DNA of 6,113 nt from JACCRE01 sp049790855 (lineage in GTDB: Bacteria; Planctomycetota; Planctomycetia; Planctomycetales; Planctomycetaceae), in NCBI GenBank assembly GCA_049790855.1, contig JBAQZJ010000144.1, positions 1 to 6,113 of the forward strand, written 5' to 3'. Under the pieces are notes generated by a model that saw only the letters and a list, made by a program, of their open reading frames with translations, did not search any database and had not been told where the DNA came from. Positions 1 to 5,262 of the stretch are shown here, piece by piece (the stretch's first letter is position 1; each line of letters starts with the position of its first letter). The position numbers and the translations under genes are program-made.

Positions 1-205
1 CCGGCAGGCCTTCCGGCCCGCGGCGCAACTTCCACTTCGTCTCGCCGGTCTGCAGGCTGATTTCGGCCAGCCCGTGCTTCTCCATCATCTCGACGAGCTG
101 CTGGAGCGCTTCGAGACTGAAGGGGGAATCGACGGTCGATGGCCGCGGCTGGTCTGCCGAGGCATCGTCGGAGGCGGTCACATCTTCAGAGGTCTCGTCG
201 CTCAT
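1..205 (-). CDS. accB: Biotin carboxyl carrier protein of acetyl-CoA carboxylase, N-terminal part (runs off the window)
   Basis: AccB carries biotin between the biotin carboxylase and carboxyltransferase parts of acetyl-CoA carboxylase, the first step of fatty acid synthesis in the cytoplasm. Only the first 68 codons are here. Reading begins at the ATG at 205-203 with MSDETSEDVTASDDASADQP, an acidic low-complexity head. It continues into the typical AccB N-terminal segment with LEALQQLVEMMEKHGLAEIS followed by LQTGETKWKLRRGPEG (residues about 32-66). The biotinyl domain with its MKM lysine would lie beyond base 1 and cannot be checked. A GAGG at 219-216, ten bases before the ATG, supports the start. 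The gene lies 180 bases downstream of the M24 peptidase on the same strand. A peptidase next to accB-accC is a known arrangement in several bacteria, often with efp between them; efp is absent here. I see no clear promoter or terminator in the 206-385 gap. Confidence 0.85.
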   Translation of the reverse strand, partial: MSDETSEDVTASDDASADQPRPSTVDSPFSLEALQQLVEMMEKHGLAEISLQTGETKWKLRRGPEGLP

Positions 206-215
206 GCCGCTTGCA

Positions 216-219
216 CCTC
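216..219 (-). promoter_or_regulatory. Ribosome binding site of accB
   Basis: GAGG on the minus strand, ten bases upstream of the ATG at 205-203. It fixes the start of accB, and it is one of only two convincing Shine-Dalgarno matches in this window. Confidence 0.55.
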
Positions 220-385
220 ATTCCCGGCGCGGGGTTGTCGGCTCGTCTGTCTGTCGGTCGATTCGGGGTGAGAGTAGCCGGAAGTCGGTCCGGCGTGAAG
301 AGAAGCGGGCGAAACCGTAGCGTCCGCCGTGCCGAACGCGACAGATGCCCGACGCGAACCGCGGCAGGAATGGATGCCCCCCCGA

Positions 386-1483
386 TCACGCTAGCGCAAC
401 CTGTTCCATCTCACGAGGTAGTGTCGAGAGCACTTCGCAGCCGTCGCGGGTGACCAGCACGTCGTCTTCGATCCGCACGCCGCCGACGCCCGGCAGATAG
501 ATGCCCGGCTCGATCGTCATCACCATGCCGGCTTTGAGCACGTCCTTCGAAATCGCGCTGAGGCGCACCGATTCGTGGACCTGCAAGCCGATGCCGTGAC
601 CAAGGCCGTGCCCGAAGTTTTTGCCGTAACCTGCGGCTTCGATGACGTTTCTGGGGGCCGCGTCGACGTCGGCCGCCTTCGCGCCCTGCCGGACCGCGGC
701 AATACCCGCCTGCCGGGCTTCATCGACCACGCGATGGATCTTCTGCATCCGGGCCGGCACCTTGCCGGTGGCGAACGTGCGGGTGAGGTCGCTGACATAC
801 CCGCCCGGTCCGCAGGCTCCCCAGTCGATCAGCAGCAGCCCGTCGTCGCCGATCCGCCTTCGTGTCGGGCGATAGTGCGGTAAAGCGGCCCGATCTCCGG
901 CGGCGACGATCGGCTCGAACGAAACGCCCTTCGCGCCGAATCGACGCAGCGTCGCTTCGATCTCATGCGACGCTTCGATTTCGGTCTGGTCGGGCGTCAG
1001 TCCGGCCGTCACGACGCGGAAGGCGCGTTCGGCGAGGCGGACGGCTTCGCGGATCTCGGCGATCTCACCGGCGTCCTTGACGGCTCTCAACTGCTCGACA
1101 AGCCCTTGCAGCGGCGTCAGTTCGGTGGTCTTCGCCGCATCGCGAAGCTGTTCCCAGAAGCGGAACGACACCTCGTCGGCTTCGAACCCGACCCGGCCGG
1201 GCTTCGCGTTCGTCAAGACGCCGGCGACCGCGGCGACGAGGCTCGTCTTCTGCGTGCGGACATGGGCTTCCAGCCCCGGACATTCCTCCTCGATCTGCGT
1301 CGCAAACCGGCTGTCGCTGATCAACAGCGTGACTTTCGGCCCGAGCAGCAGAAAGGTCGAGTCGCCCGTGAATCCGGTGAGATACCGGACGTTGACCTCG
1401 CTCGTCACGAGAATCGCACCGGCCTCGGTGGACTTCAGACTCTTGAGCAGTCGCTCGCGGCGAGCAGCGTGACGGTCGGACAT
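386..1483 (-). CDS. M24-family metallopeptidase, Xaa-Pro aminopeptidase/dipeptidase type
   Basis: This is a cytoplasmic peptidase of the pita-bread fold that removes N-terminal residues preceding proline, using two metal ions. The 365-residue protein has a creatinase-like N-terminal domain (about 8-130, with VRYLTGFTGDST at 32-43) and a C-terminal catalytic domain (about 140-360). All five expected metal ligands are visible: D220 in LLIDWGA, D232 in VSDLTRT, H296 in GHGLGHGIG, E325 in TIEPGIY and E339 in VRIEDDV. H292 and H303 match the family's substrate-side histidines. The length fits the shorter PepQ/YpdF/YqhT-like group rather than the 440-residue E. coli PepP, so I give no symbol. The ATG at 1483-1481 is chosen (MSDRHAARR); the frame stays open upstream to 1552, but that part merely translates a tandem repeat. 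No Shine-Dalgarno sequence is visible. It is divergent from larB and upstream of accB. Confidence 0.9.
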   Translation of the reverse strand: MSDRHAARRERLLKSLKSTEAGAILVTSEVNVRYLTGFTGDSTFLLLGPKVTLLISDSRFATQIEEECPGLEAHVRTQKTSLVAAVAGVLTNAKPGRVGFEADEVSFRFWEQLRDAAKTTELTPLQGLVEQLRAVKDAGEIAEIREAVRLAERAFRVVTAGLTPDQTEIEASHEIEATLRRFGAKGVSFEPIVAAGDRAALPHYRPTRRRIGDDGLLLIDWGACGPGGYVSDLTRTFATGKVPARMQKIHRVVDEARQAGIAAVRQGAKAADVDAAPRNVIEAAGYGKNFGHGLGHGIGLQVHESVRLSAISKDVLKAGMVMTIEPGIYLPGVGGVRIEDDVLVTRDGCEVLSTLPREMEQVALA

Positions 1484-1492
1484 GTGCTTGGG

Positions 1493-1520
1493 TTGAGAGT
1501 TGAGGGTTGAGAGTTGAGAG
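1493..1520. repeat. Four tandem copies of a heptamer (TTGAGRG)
   Basis: Plus strand TTGAGAG, TTGAGGG, TTGAGAG, TTGAGAG in direct succession, then TGGTGGTGG to 1529. On the minus strand this is a CTCTCAA-type pyrimidine-rich leader ending ten bases before the M24 peptidase start codon, just where a ribosome binding site would be expected. I recall similar 'CTCAACTCTCAAC' tracts scattered in planctomycete and verrucomicrobial genomes, but cannot check this here. Confidence 0.8.
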
Positions 1521-1547
1521 TGGTGGTGGCGAATATCCGCCTCGAAG

Positions 1548-1569
1548 CCCACCGGCTGCGGCCGGTGGG
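1548..1569. repeat. Perfect 9-bp stem-loop in the divergent intergenic region
   Basis: CCCACCGGC, loop TGCG, then GCCGGTGGG. The stem-loop sits between the divergent starts of the M24 peptidase and larB. Both genes are transcribed away from it, so it is unlikely to be a terminator for either. It could be a REP-like extragenic palindrome or a structure in one of the 5' leaders. There is no T-run on either side. Confidence 0.6.
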
Positions 1570-1627
1570 TCCGAGCCGGTCAGGATGCCATTCCACGTTC
1601 GCATCGCTTCCATCGCAACCGTCACCC

Positions 1628-2506
1628 ATGTCCGAAACGCACCCCACCTCTGATGCCACGATCGACCTGGCACGGGCCGACCGCTGCGGGTTTCCCGAGG
1701 TCGTCTACGGTCCCGGCAAGCGGCCCGAGACGGTCGCCGAGATCTTCGCCGTCCAGCAGTCGCACGGGCAGGCGTGCCTGGCGACGCGCGTCGATGCCGA
1801 TCAGACCGAAGCGGTCCGGAATCGCTTTCCGCAGGCGATCGCGAACGAAATCGCGAGAACGATTCGACTGCCGGCCCCTGTAGGGAACGCCCTCCGTGGC
1901 GTTCCGCCGGAGACGAGTGCGAGGGTGGCGGGGTCTAAGCCCGAAGGGCGTGGCCCCGAAGGGGTCGCGTCCGATGAGGACGAACCGGATCGGACGCCAC
2001 TCGTCCGGGGTCACGGGCATTCGCCCTTAGACCCCGCCACCCTCGCGTCAGAAACATCCGCGGAACGCCACGGAGGGCGTTCCCTACAGGACGGAACGCA
2101 AACCGGCTTCGTCGCCGTGCTGACGGCGGGAACCACCGACCGGCCCGTCGCCGAGGAAGCCGTCGAGACGCTGCGGTGGATGAACGTCGGCGTCGAGTTG
2201 ATCATGGACATCGGAGTCGCCGGTCCGCAGCGATTGCTCGATGCGAAACCGCGGTTCGTTCATGCCGACGCGATCGTCGTCGCCGCGGGAATGGAAGGCG
2301 CCCTGCCGAGCGTCGTCGGCGGCCACGTCGCCTGCCCGGTGATCGCCGTGCCGACGAGCGTCGGCTACGGCGCGGCGTTCGGCGGTATCGCGGCCTTACT
2401 TGGTATGCTCAACAGCTGCGCCTCGAACGTGACGGTGGTCAACATCGACGCCGGCTTCAAAGCGGGCTATGTCGCAGGTCTGATCGCGCGGCGGATGGAG
2501 AAGTAG
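1628..2506 (+). CDS. larB: LarB, nickel-pincer cofactor biosynthesis carboxylase/hydrolase, with an in-frame palindromic insertion
   Basis: LarB carboxylates the pyridine ring of nicotinic acid adenine dinucleotide and splits off AMP, the first step toward the nickel-pincer cofactor of lactate racemase and related enzymes. The 292-residue protein has an N-terminal CGFPEVVYGPGK motif (20-31) and LATRVDA (51-57). An AIR-carboxylase (PurE-like) domain follows from about 160: VLTAGTTDRPVAEEA (164-178), DIGVAGPQRLL (194-204), GMEGALPSVVGG (221-232), VPTSVGYGAAFGG (241-253) and MLNSCA (260-265). C264 lies where the family's catalytic cysteine is expected. Residues 84-155 are encoded by a large palindrome and match nothing in the family. 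Without them the protein would be about 220 residues, slightly short at the N-terminus against the roughly 245 of characterised LarB. The ATG at 1628 is the first plausible start; no Shine-Dalgarno is seen. The frame remains open from 1514 but that part is repeat and hairpin sequence. larC and larE are not in the window. Confidence 0.9.
   Translation: MSETHPTSDATIDLARADRCGFPEVVYGPGKRPETVAEIFAVQQSHGQACLATRVDADQTEAVRNRFPQAIANEIARTIRLPAPVGNALRGVPPETSARVAGSKPEGRGPEGVASDEDEPDRTPLVRGHGHSPLDPATLASETSAERHGGRSLQDGTQTGFVAVLTAGTTDRPVAEEAVETLRWMNVGVELIMDIGVAGPQRLLDAKPRFVHADAIVVAAGMEGALPSVVGGHVACPVIAVPTSVGYGAAFGGIAALLGMLNSCASNVTVVNIDAGFKAGYVAGLIARRMEK
1877..2090. repeat. 214-bp palindromic element inserted in frame within larB
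   Basis: The outer arms 1877-1907 and 2060-2090 are perfect 31-bp inverted repeats, beginning CCTGTAGGGAACGCCCTCC and ending with the complement. The inner arms 1919-1939 and 2026-2046 are perfect over 21 bp (start GCGAGGGTGGCGGGGTC). Near the centre, CGTCCGAT at 1968-1975 pairs with ATCGGACG at 1989-1996. The unpaired segments between are similar in length on each side (11/13 and 28/29 bases), so the whole folds as one long hairpin. The TGTA...TACA core (1879-2088) is 210 bp, exactly 70 codons, and the reading frame used passes the TAG and TAA trinucleotides in both arms (GTA GGG, TCT AAG, TTA GAC, CTA CAG) without a stop. It encodes no recognisable protein of its own. I see no clear target-site duplication. 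Confidence 0.9.
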
Positions 2507-2511
2507 TAAGG

Positions 2512-2540
2512 TCTCTCGCAAAGGCGCGAAGGACGCAAAG
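2512..2540 (+). repeat. Left copy of an inverted repeat pair flanking the zinc-ribbon gene
   Basis: The sequence begins TCTCTCGCAAAGGCGC and continues with GAAGGACGCAAAG; it has an internal CGCAAAGG-like periodicity. It starts five bases after the larB stop codon. The inverted partner is at 3150-3178: the first 16 bases are identical, and the rest differs by two substitutions and one indel. It has no T-run and is not a convincing terminator on its own. Confidence 0.8.
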
Positions 2541-2576
2541 GATTGATCTGCTGATGCCATAAAGGTGGAAACGTGC

Positions 2577-2580
2577 GGAG
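2577..2580 (+). promoter_or_regulatory. Ribosome binding site deciding the start of the zinc-ribbon gene
   Basis: GGAG eight bases before the ATG at 2589. This favours that start over the in-frame GTG codons at 2565 and 2580. Confidence 0.55.
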
Positions 2581-2588
2581 TGGCACCG

Positions 2589-3101
2589 ATGCGGCGGTGG
2601 TACAACTACGTCGGTCCGAGCGACATCGCTGACCGTGTGCGACAATCCCCTGCAGGTACGCCGGTTACCTCGGTCGATGATATTCGGCGGTGGGTGAGTG
2701 TCCGCCTCAACGGTCATCGCGGCGCAGTTACGGCAACTTACGTCGTTGATGCGGCCGGAACACTGCGACTGGCCGACCGGCATAGCGAGCATGTCGCCTG
2801 TGCCGCCGGAGCGCCGGTGCGAGCGGCCGGGGAGATTACGCTCGCCATCCCGTCGGGTGTGGTCGAGGTCGATGCCGTCACAAACCTTTCGACCGGTTAC
2901 TGCCCAGAGCCGGAGTCTTGGCAGGCACTCGCGGATGCGTTGGTCTCTGTCGGAGTCACGCCGCCCGACGGATATGAACACGCGTTCGAGTTCCGCCGGT
3001 GCCCGAACTGCCGCACAACGAACGTCGTGAAGGACGGAATTTTTGAGTGCGCTGTCTGCGGTGCGGAACTGCCGCGCCAATGGAACTTTGATGGCCGATG
3101 A
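2589..3101 (+). CDS. Conserved protein of unknown function with a C-terminal zinc ribbon
   Basis: The 170-residue protein ends in a four-cysteine zinc ribbon, CPNC (138-141) and CAVC (154-157), inside FRRCPNCRTTNVVKDG and ending LPRQWNF. The N-terminus RRWYNYVGP (2-10) and the central segments LRLADRHSEHVACAAG (59-74) and STGYCPEPESW (101-111) look like conserved family motifs. I have a memory of related uncharacterised proteins in actinobacteria and other phyla, but know no function. No signal peptide or membrane segment is seen, so it is probably cytoplasmic. The ATG at 2589 is chosen for its GGAG and because the conserved motif starts right after it; GTG at 2565 would add eight residues. 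By hand count about 68% of its codons end in G or C, against about 86% in the first 90 codons of nnrD. With the flanking inverted repeats this suggests acquisition. Its role is unknown; nucleic-acid or protein binding through the ribbon is a guess. Confidence 0.75.
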   Translation: MRRWYNYVGPSDIADRVRQSPAGTPVTSVDDIRRWVSVRLNGHRGAVTATYVVDAAGTLRLADRHSEHVACAAGAPVRAAGEITLAIPSGVVEVDAVTNLSTGYCPEPESWQALADALVSVGVTPPDGYEHAFEFRRCPNCRTTNVVKDGIFECAVCGAELPRQWNFDGR

Positions 3102-3149
3102 AGCTCATCGGACGTCATGCTCTCACCCGTGAGAGGAGCTTGTAATTTT

Positions 3150-3178
3150 CCTTGCGCCCTTTGCGCCTTTGCGAGAGA
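3150..3178 (-). repeat. Right copy of the inverted repeat pair flanking the zinc-ribbon gene
   Basis: On the minus strand it reads TCTCTCGCAAAGGCGCAAAG followed by GGCGCAAGG, the inverted partner of 2512-2540. Its outer end, GCGAGAGA on the plus strand, is only eight bases before the nnrD ATG, so it also supplies the purine-rich sequence at the position of the nnrD ribosome binding site. Confidence 0.8.
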
Positions 3179-3186
3179 CATCCGCG

Positions 3187-4056
3187 ATGAACCTCGAACG
3201 CATTACGAAGCTCCCCTCTCCGCCGGCGCGCGACGACGACTCCCACAAGGGGACCTACGGTCGCGTGCTGATCGTCGCGGGGGGCCGCGGCATGGCCGGG
3301 GCGGCGAGTCTGACGGGGCTGGGGGCGCTGCGCGGCGGAGCCGGGCTGGTCGATCTTGCGGTGCCGGCGGGCGTCGTGGGCATCGTCTCGGGCATCGAGC
3401 CGAGCTATCTGGTGCATCCGCTTCCTGAAGACATCGCCGGCTTCGTGACGACCGGCCCGCGGGAGGAACCGCTCGCGTCGCTGCTCGACGGCAAGGACGC
3501 GCTCGCCGTCGGACCGGGTCTCGGGCAGTCGCGGGCCGTCGTGAAACTCGTCGCGCGGCTCTACGAAAAGTTCCCCGGTCCGGCGGTGTTTGACGCCGAT
3601 GCACTGAACGCCCTCGCAAAGTCACCCAAATCGCTCGCCAGGCCCGGCGGGCCGCGGGTGCTCACACCGCATCCCGGCGAGTTCGCCCGGCTGATCGACA
3701 GCGACACCAAGGGCGTGCAGTCCGACCGCGAGAGCCTCGCCGCGACGTTCGCCGCCGAGCGAGGCGTCGTGTTGCTGCTCAAGGGGCATCGCACGATCGT
3801 CACCGACGGCGCTCGAATCGTCGTCAACGAGACCGGCAACAGCGGCATGGCGACCGGCGGCTGCGGCGACGTGTTGACCGGTTTGATCGCCGCCTTGCTC
3901 GCTCAGAAGATGGACCCGTTCGACGCCGCGCAGTTCGCGGCGCACCTCCACGGCCTCGCCGGCGACCTCGCTGCCGAGAAACTCTCCAAGCCGGGCCTGA
4001 TCGCCAGCGACGTCGCGTGGTCTCTCACGCAGGCCTGGAAGAGCATCGGAATGTAG
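3187..4056 (+). CDS. nnrD: ADP/ATP-dependent NAD(P)H-hydrate dehydratase
   Basis: NnrD repairs hydrated NADH and NADPH by ATP- or ADP-dependent dehydration of the S-epimer; it is a cytoplasmic ribokinase-like enzyme. The 289-residue protein shows the family pattern: KGTYGRVLIVAGGRGMAGAA (21-40), ALRGGAGLV (47-55), ALAVGPGLGQS (105-115), FDADALNALA (135-144), LTPHPGEFARL (159-169), LLKGHRTIVTDG (197-208) and GMATGGCGDVLTG (220-232), where D228 is the expected catalytic aspartate. The usual T or S in GG(T/S)GD is a cysteine here, a small variation. It is the stand-alone dehydratase: the NnrE epimerase domain found fused in E. coli YjeF is absent and must be elsewhere. The ATG at 3187 is preferred; a TTG at 3169 would start inside the repeat. 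The gene is on the same strand as larB and the zinc-ribbon gene, and converges with 4286-4915. Confidence 0.93.
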   Translation: MNLERITKLPSPPARDDDSHKGTYGRVLIVAGGRGMAGAASLTGLGALRGGAGLVDLAVPAGVVGIVSGIEPSYLVHPLPEDIAGFVTTGPREEPLASLLDGKDALAVGPGLGQSRAVVKLVARLYEKFPGPAVFDADALNALAKSPKSLARPGGPRVLTPHPGEFARLIDSDTKGVQSDRESLAATFAAERGVVLLLKGHRTIVTDGARIVVNETGNSGMATGGCGDVLTGLIAALLAQKMDPFDAAQFAAHLHGLAGDLAAEKLSKPGLIASDVAWSLTQAWKSIGM

Positions 4057-4262
4057 GAGCGTCCAGACAAAACCTCGAAAGGTGTTCCCGCTGCCCGCAT
4101 CGCCGGCCCGCTCTTTGCCTCTGGGCGTAGGTTTCTCTACATTTCGAGGCAGCATCGGCATCGTGTTGTTGCCGGTGGTCGAAATCTTTGAGGAGTTTTG
4201 ACGGTGGAAATCGGTGATCGGAGAGTGCCGCCGGATTCCCAAACTTGATCGTCAAAGTTCAT

Positions 4263-4279
4263 GAGGGCGTTCCCTGCAG
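4263..4279 (+). repeat. Solitary end-like fragment of the larB palindrome
   Basis: GAGGGCGTTCCCTGCAG matches the right terminus of the palindrome (2073-2089, GAGGGCGTTCCCTACAG) at 16 of 17 bases. No opposite arm lies within the surrounding convergent intergenic region (4057-4285). It ends seven bases before the stop codon of the minus-strand gene. It may be a decayed copy or a chance match, though 16 of 17 is unlikely by chance in so short a window. Confidence 0.5.
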
Positions 4280-4285
4280 CGCGTG

Positions 4286-4915
4286 TTATCGCACGCCGAG
4301 GACGCGGACGGTTTTGAGCACTTCGCGGCCGGTGAGCAACCCCGTCAGGTTGCCGAGGAACTCGGGCGAAAGATACCAGCGGCCGAGCACGTCGAACATC
4401 GGTTGGAGCTTCGCCTCGGTGAGGCCGAACTTCGCCTTGAGCGGGGTCGCCTCGTCGGGCGGCAGGTCTTCAAACTGGCTGACCAGCAGGAAATCGCCCT
4501 CGCTGGCAAGATTCAGGTGCAGCCCTCGAAATTCGCTGGCGAGCATCGACTCGATCGTCGGCAGGAACTCATGCGGGCCGCCGACCAGGTAAGATTCGAT
4601 GACGTCAGGATCCGATTCGACGACTTGCGCGCTGGTTTCGCAGACGGCGTACAGCACCGCTTCGTCGACGAGGTCGGCCTCGACCGTTTCGCAGGCGACG
4701 TGCCTGGCCCACGTCGCGGCGAGCAGGTCGAGCTGCACGTGAGCCGGCACGGTCCGCAGAAACGGCACTTCCGTCAGAAACCCGAAGGTCTCGTGCGGAT
4801 CGCTCTCGATCTGATCGGCCAGGGCGATGCGTTCGAGCGTCTCTCGGAAGGCGATCCGAAAGGCGAGATAGCACAGGGTGCTTTGCGGCAGCGTATCGTT
4901 GGAAATCGTGAGCAC
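4286..4915 (-). CDS. Conserved hypothetical protein, acidic, probably planctomycete-restricted
   Basis: This is a 209-residue, acidic, soluble-looking protein without signal peptide, membrane helix or recognised catalytic motif. It starts MLTISNDTLPQSTLCYLAFR, followed by helix-rich segments with many leucine and alanine residues. A notable stretch is LHLNLASEGDFLLVSQFEDLPPDEA, in two pieces LHLNLASEGDF and LLVSQFEDLPPDEA. I recall similar uncharacterised proteins in planctomycetes, but no function. The start is GTG at 4915-4913, with only a weak purine stretch upstream. I accept it because no other start lies near, and the N-terminus fits what I recall of relatives. The frame is open throughout and third positions are strongly G/C, like the neighbours. 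It converges with nnrD and is divergent from the DnaJ-like gene. Confidence 0.75.
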   Translation of the reverse strand: MLTISNDTLPQSTLCYLAFRIAFRETLERIALADQIESDPHETFGFLTEVPFLRTVPAHVQLDLLAATWARHVACETVEADLVDEAVLYAVCETSAQVVESDPDVIESYLVGGPHEFLPTIESMLASEFRGLHLNLASEGDFLLVSQFEDLPPDEATPLKAKFGLTEAKLQPMFDVLGRWYLSPEFLGNLTGLLTGREVLKTVRVLGVR

Positions 4916-5113
4916 GGTCGGCGTTCCGGTCGTCGGCGCGTGAAGGGAACCCGGCCGTCCGTGACGGGTTTCGTCGATTCGACACGCCTATCGTCCGCGC
5001 CCGAAGGGTCTCGTGCAATCCGGGGATGAGCCGAATTCCTGCCGGGCGACGTTCCGAACGAGAGTTCCCCGCATCGGTCCCTACGAGCGCAACGAACTCG
5101 ACAATCCGACCCC

Positions 5114-5143
5114 TCTCGCCAGATTACGCAGATTATGGCGAGA
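5114..5143. repeat. Spaced 8-bp inverted repeat upstream of the DnaJ-like gene
   Basis: TCTCGCCA (5114-5121) and TGGCGAGA (5136-5143) are perfect inverted arms separated by 14 bases. The spacer holds a direct repeat, AGATTA-CGC-AGATTA, whose first base is shared with the left arm. The position, about 130 bases before the start codon, fits an operator or a dispersed repeat; I cannot tell which. Confidence 0.5.
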
Positions 5144-5242
5144 CGGAGAGGACACGCTTGAACCGCAAGGCCGCCGCACCGTAGAATTCCGCGGCAATTC
5201 GCCGGGCTGCCGCGCGGTCCGGATCCTGTTCGACTTTCGAGA

Positions 5243-5262
5243 CGCGGCCCTTCGGGGCCGCG
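5243..5262 (+). terminator. Stem-loop with UUCG tetraloop and T-run directly before the DnaJ-like start codon
   Basis: CGCGGCCC, loop TTCG, GGGCCGCG, followed by CTTTTCGTT. The perfect 8-bp GC stem with a stable tetraloop and four Ts looks like an intrinsic terminator, but it stands only 12 bases before the ATG at 5275. It would end a leader transcript or act as an attenuator. It could alternatively be a translational control hairpin. No Shine-Dalgarno sequence fits between it and the ATG. Confidence 0.45.

Noticed and set aside
965..1510. Plus-strand open frame opposite the M24 peptidase
   Set aside because: The minus strand encodes all five metal ligands of an M24 enzyme; the antisense frame shows no family resemblance.
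1493..1520. CRISPR array
   Set aside because: The units are 7 bases with no spacers; nothing in the window has the repeat-spacer pattern of an array.
1484..1552. N-terminal extension of the M24 peptidase up to 1552
   Set aside because: The extra residues (such as SQLSTLNSQP) are a translation of the tandem heptamer, and the family-like sequence starts just after the ATG at 1483.
1514..1627. N-terminal extension of LarB from a TTG at 1514
   Set aside because: The extension translates the heptamer repeat, the TGG run and the hairpin and shows no LarB-like sequence; the ATG at 1628 precedes the family-like region.
1877..2090. larB as a disrupted pseudogene
   Set aside because: The palindrome keeps the frame open, and every downstream LarB motif including the NSCA cysteine is intact, so interruption is structural rather than a break in the frame.
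2512..3178. A complete insertion sequence between larB and nnrD
   Set aside because: The inverted repeats are present, but the enclosed gene has no transposase motif and no target duplication is visible, so at most a non-autonomous cassette can be proposed.
4073..4149. Inverted CCTCGAAA/TTTCGAGG pair between the convergent genes, as a terminator
   Set aside because: The 8-bp arms are 61 bases apart with no T-run, so they make a poor terminator and could be chance.
4283..5029. Long plus-strand open frame opposite the conserved unknown protein
   Set aside because: It is antisense to 4286-4915, arises from high GC with few stops, and its translation is arginine-rich without motifs.
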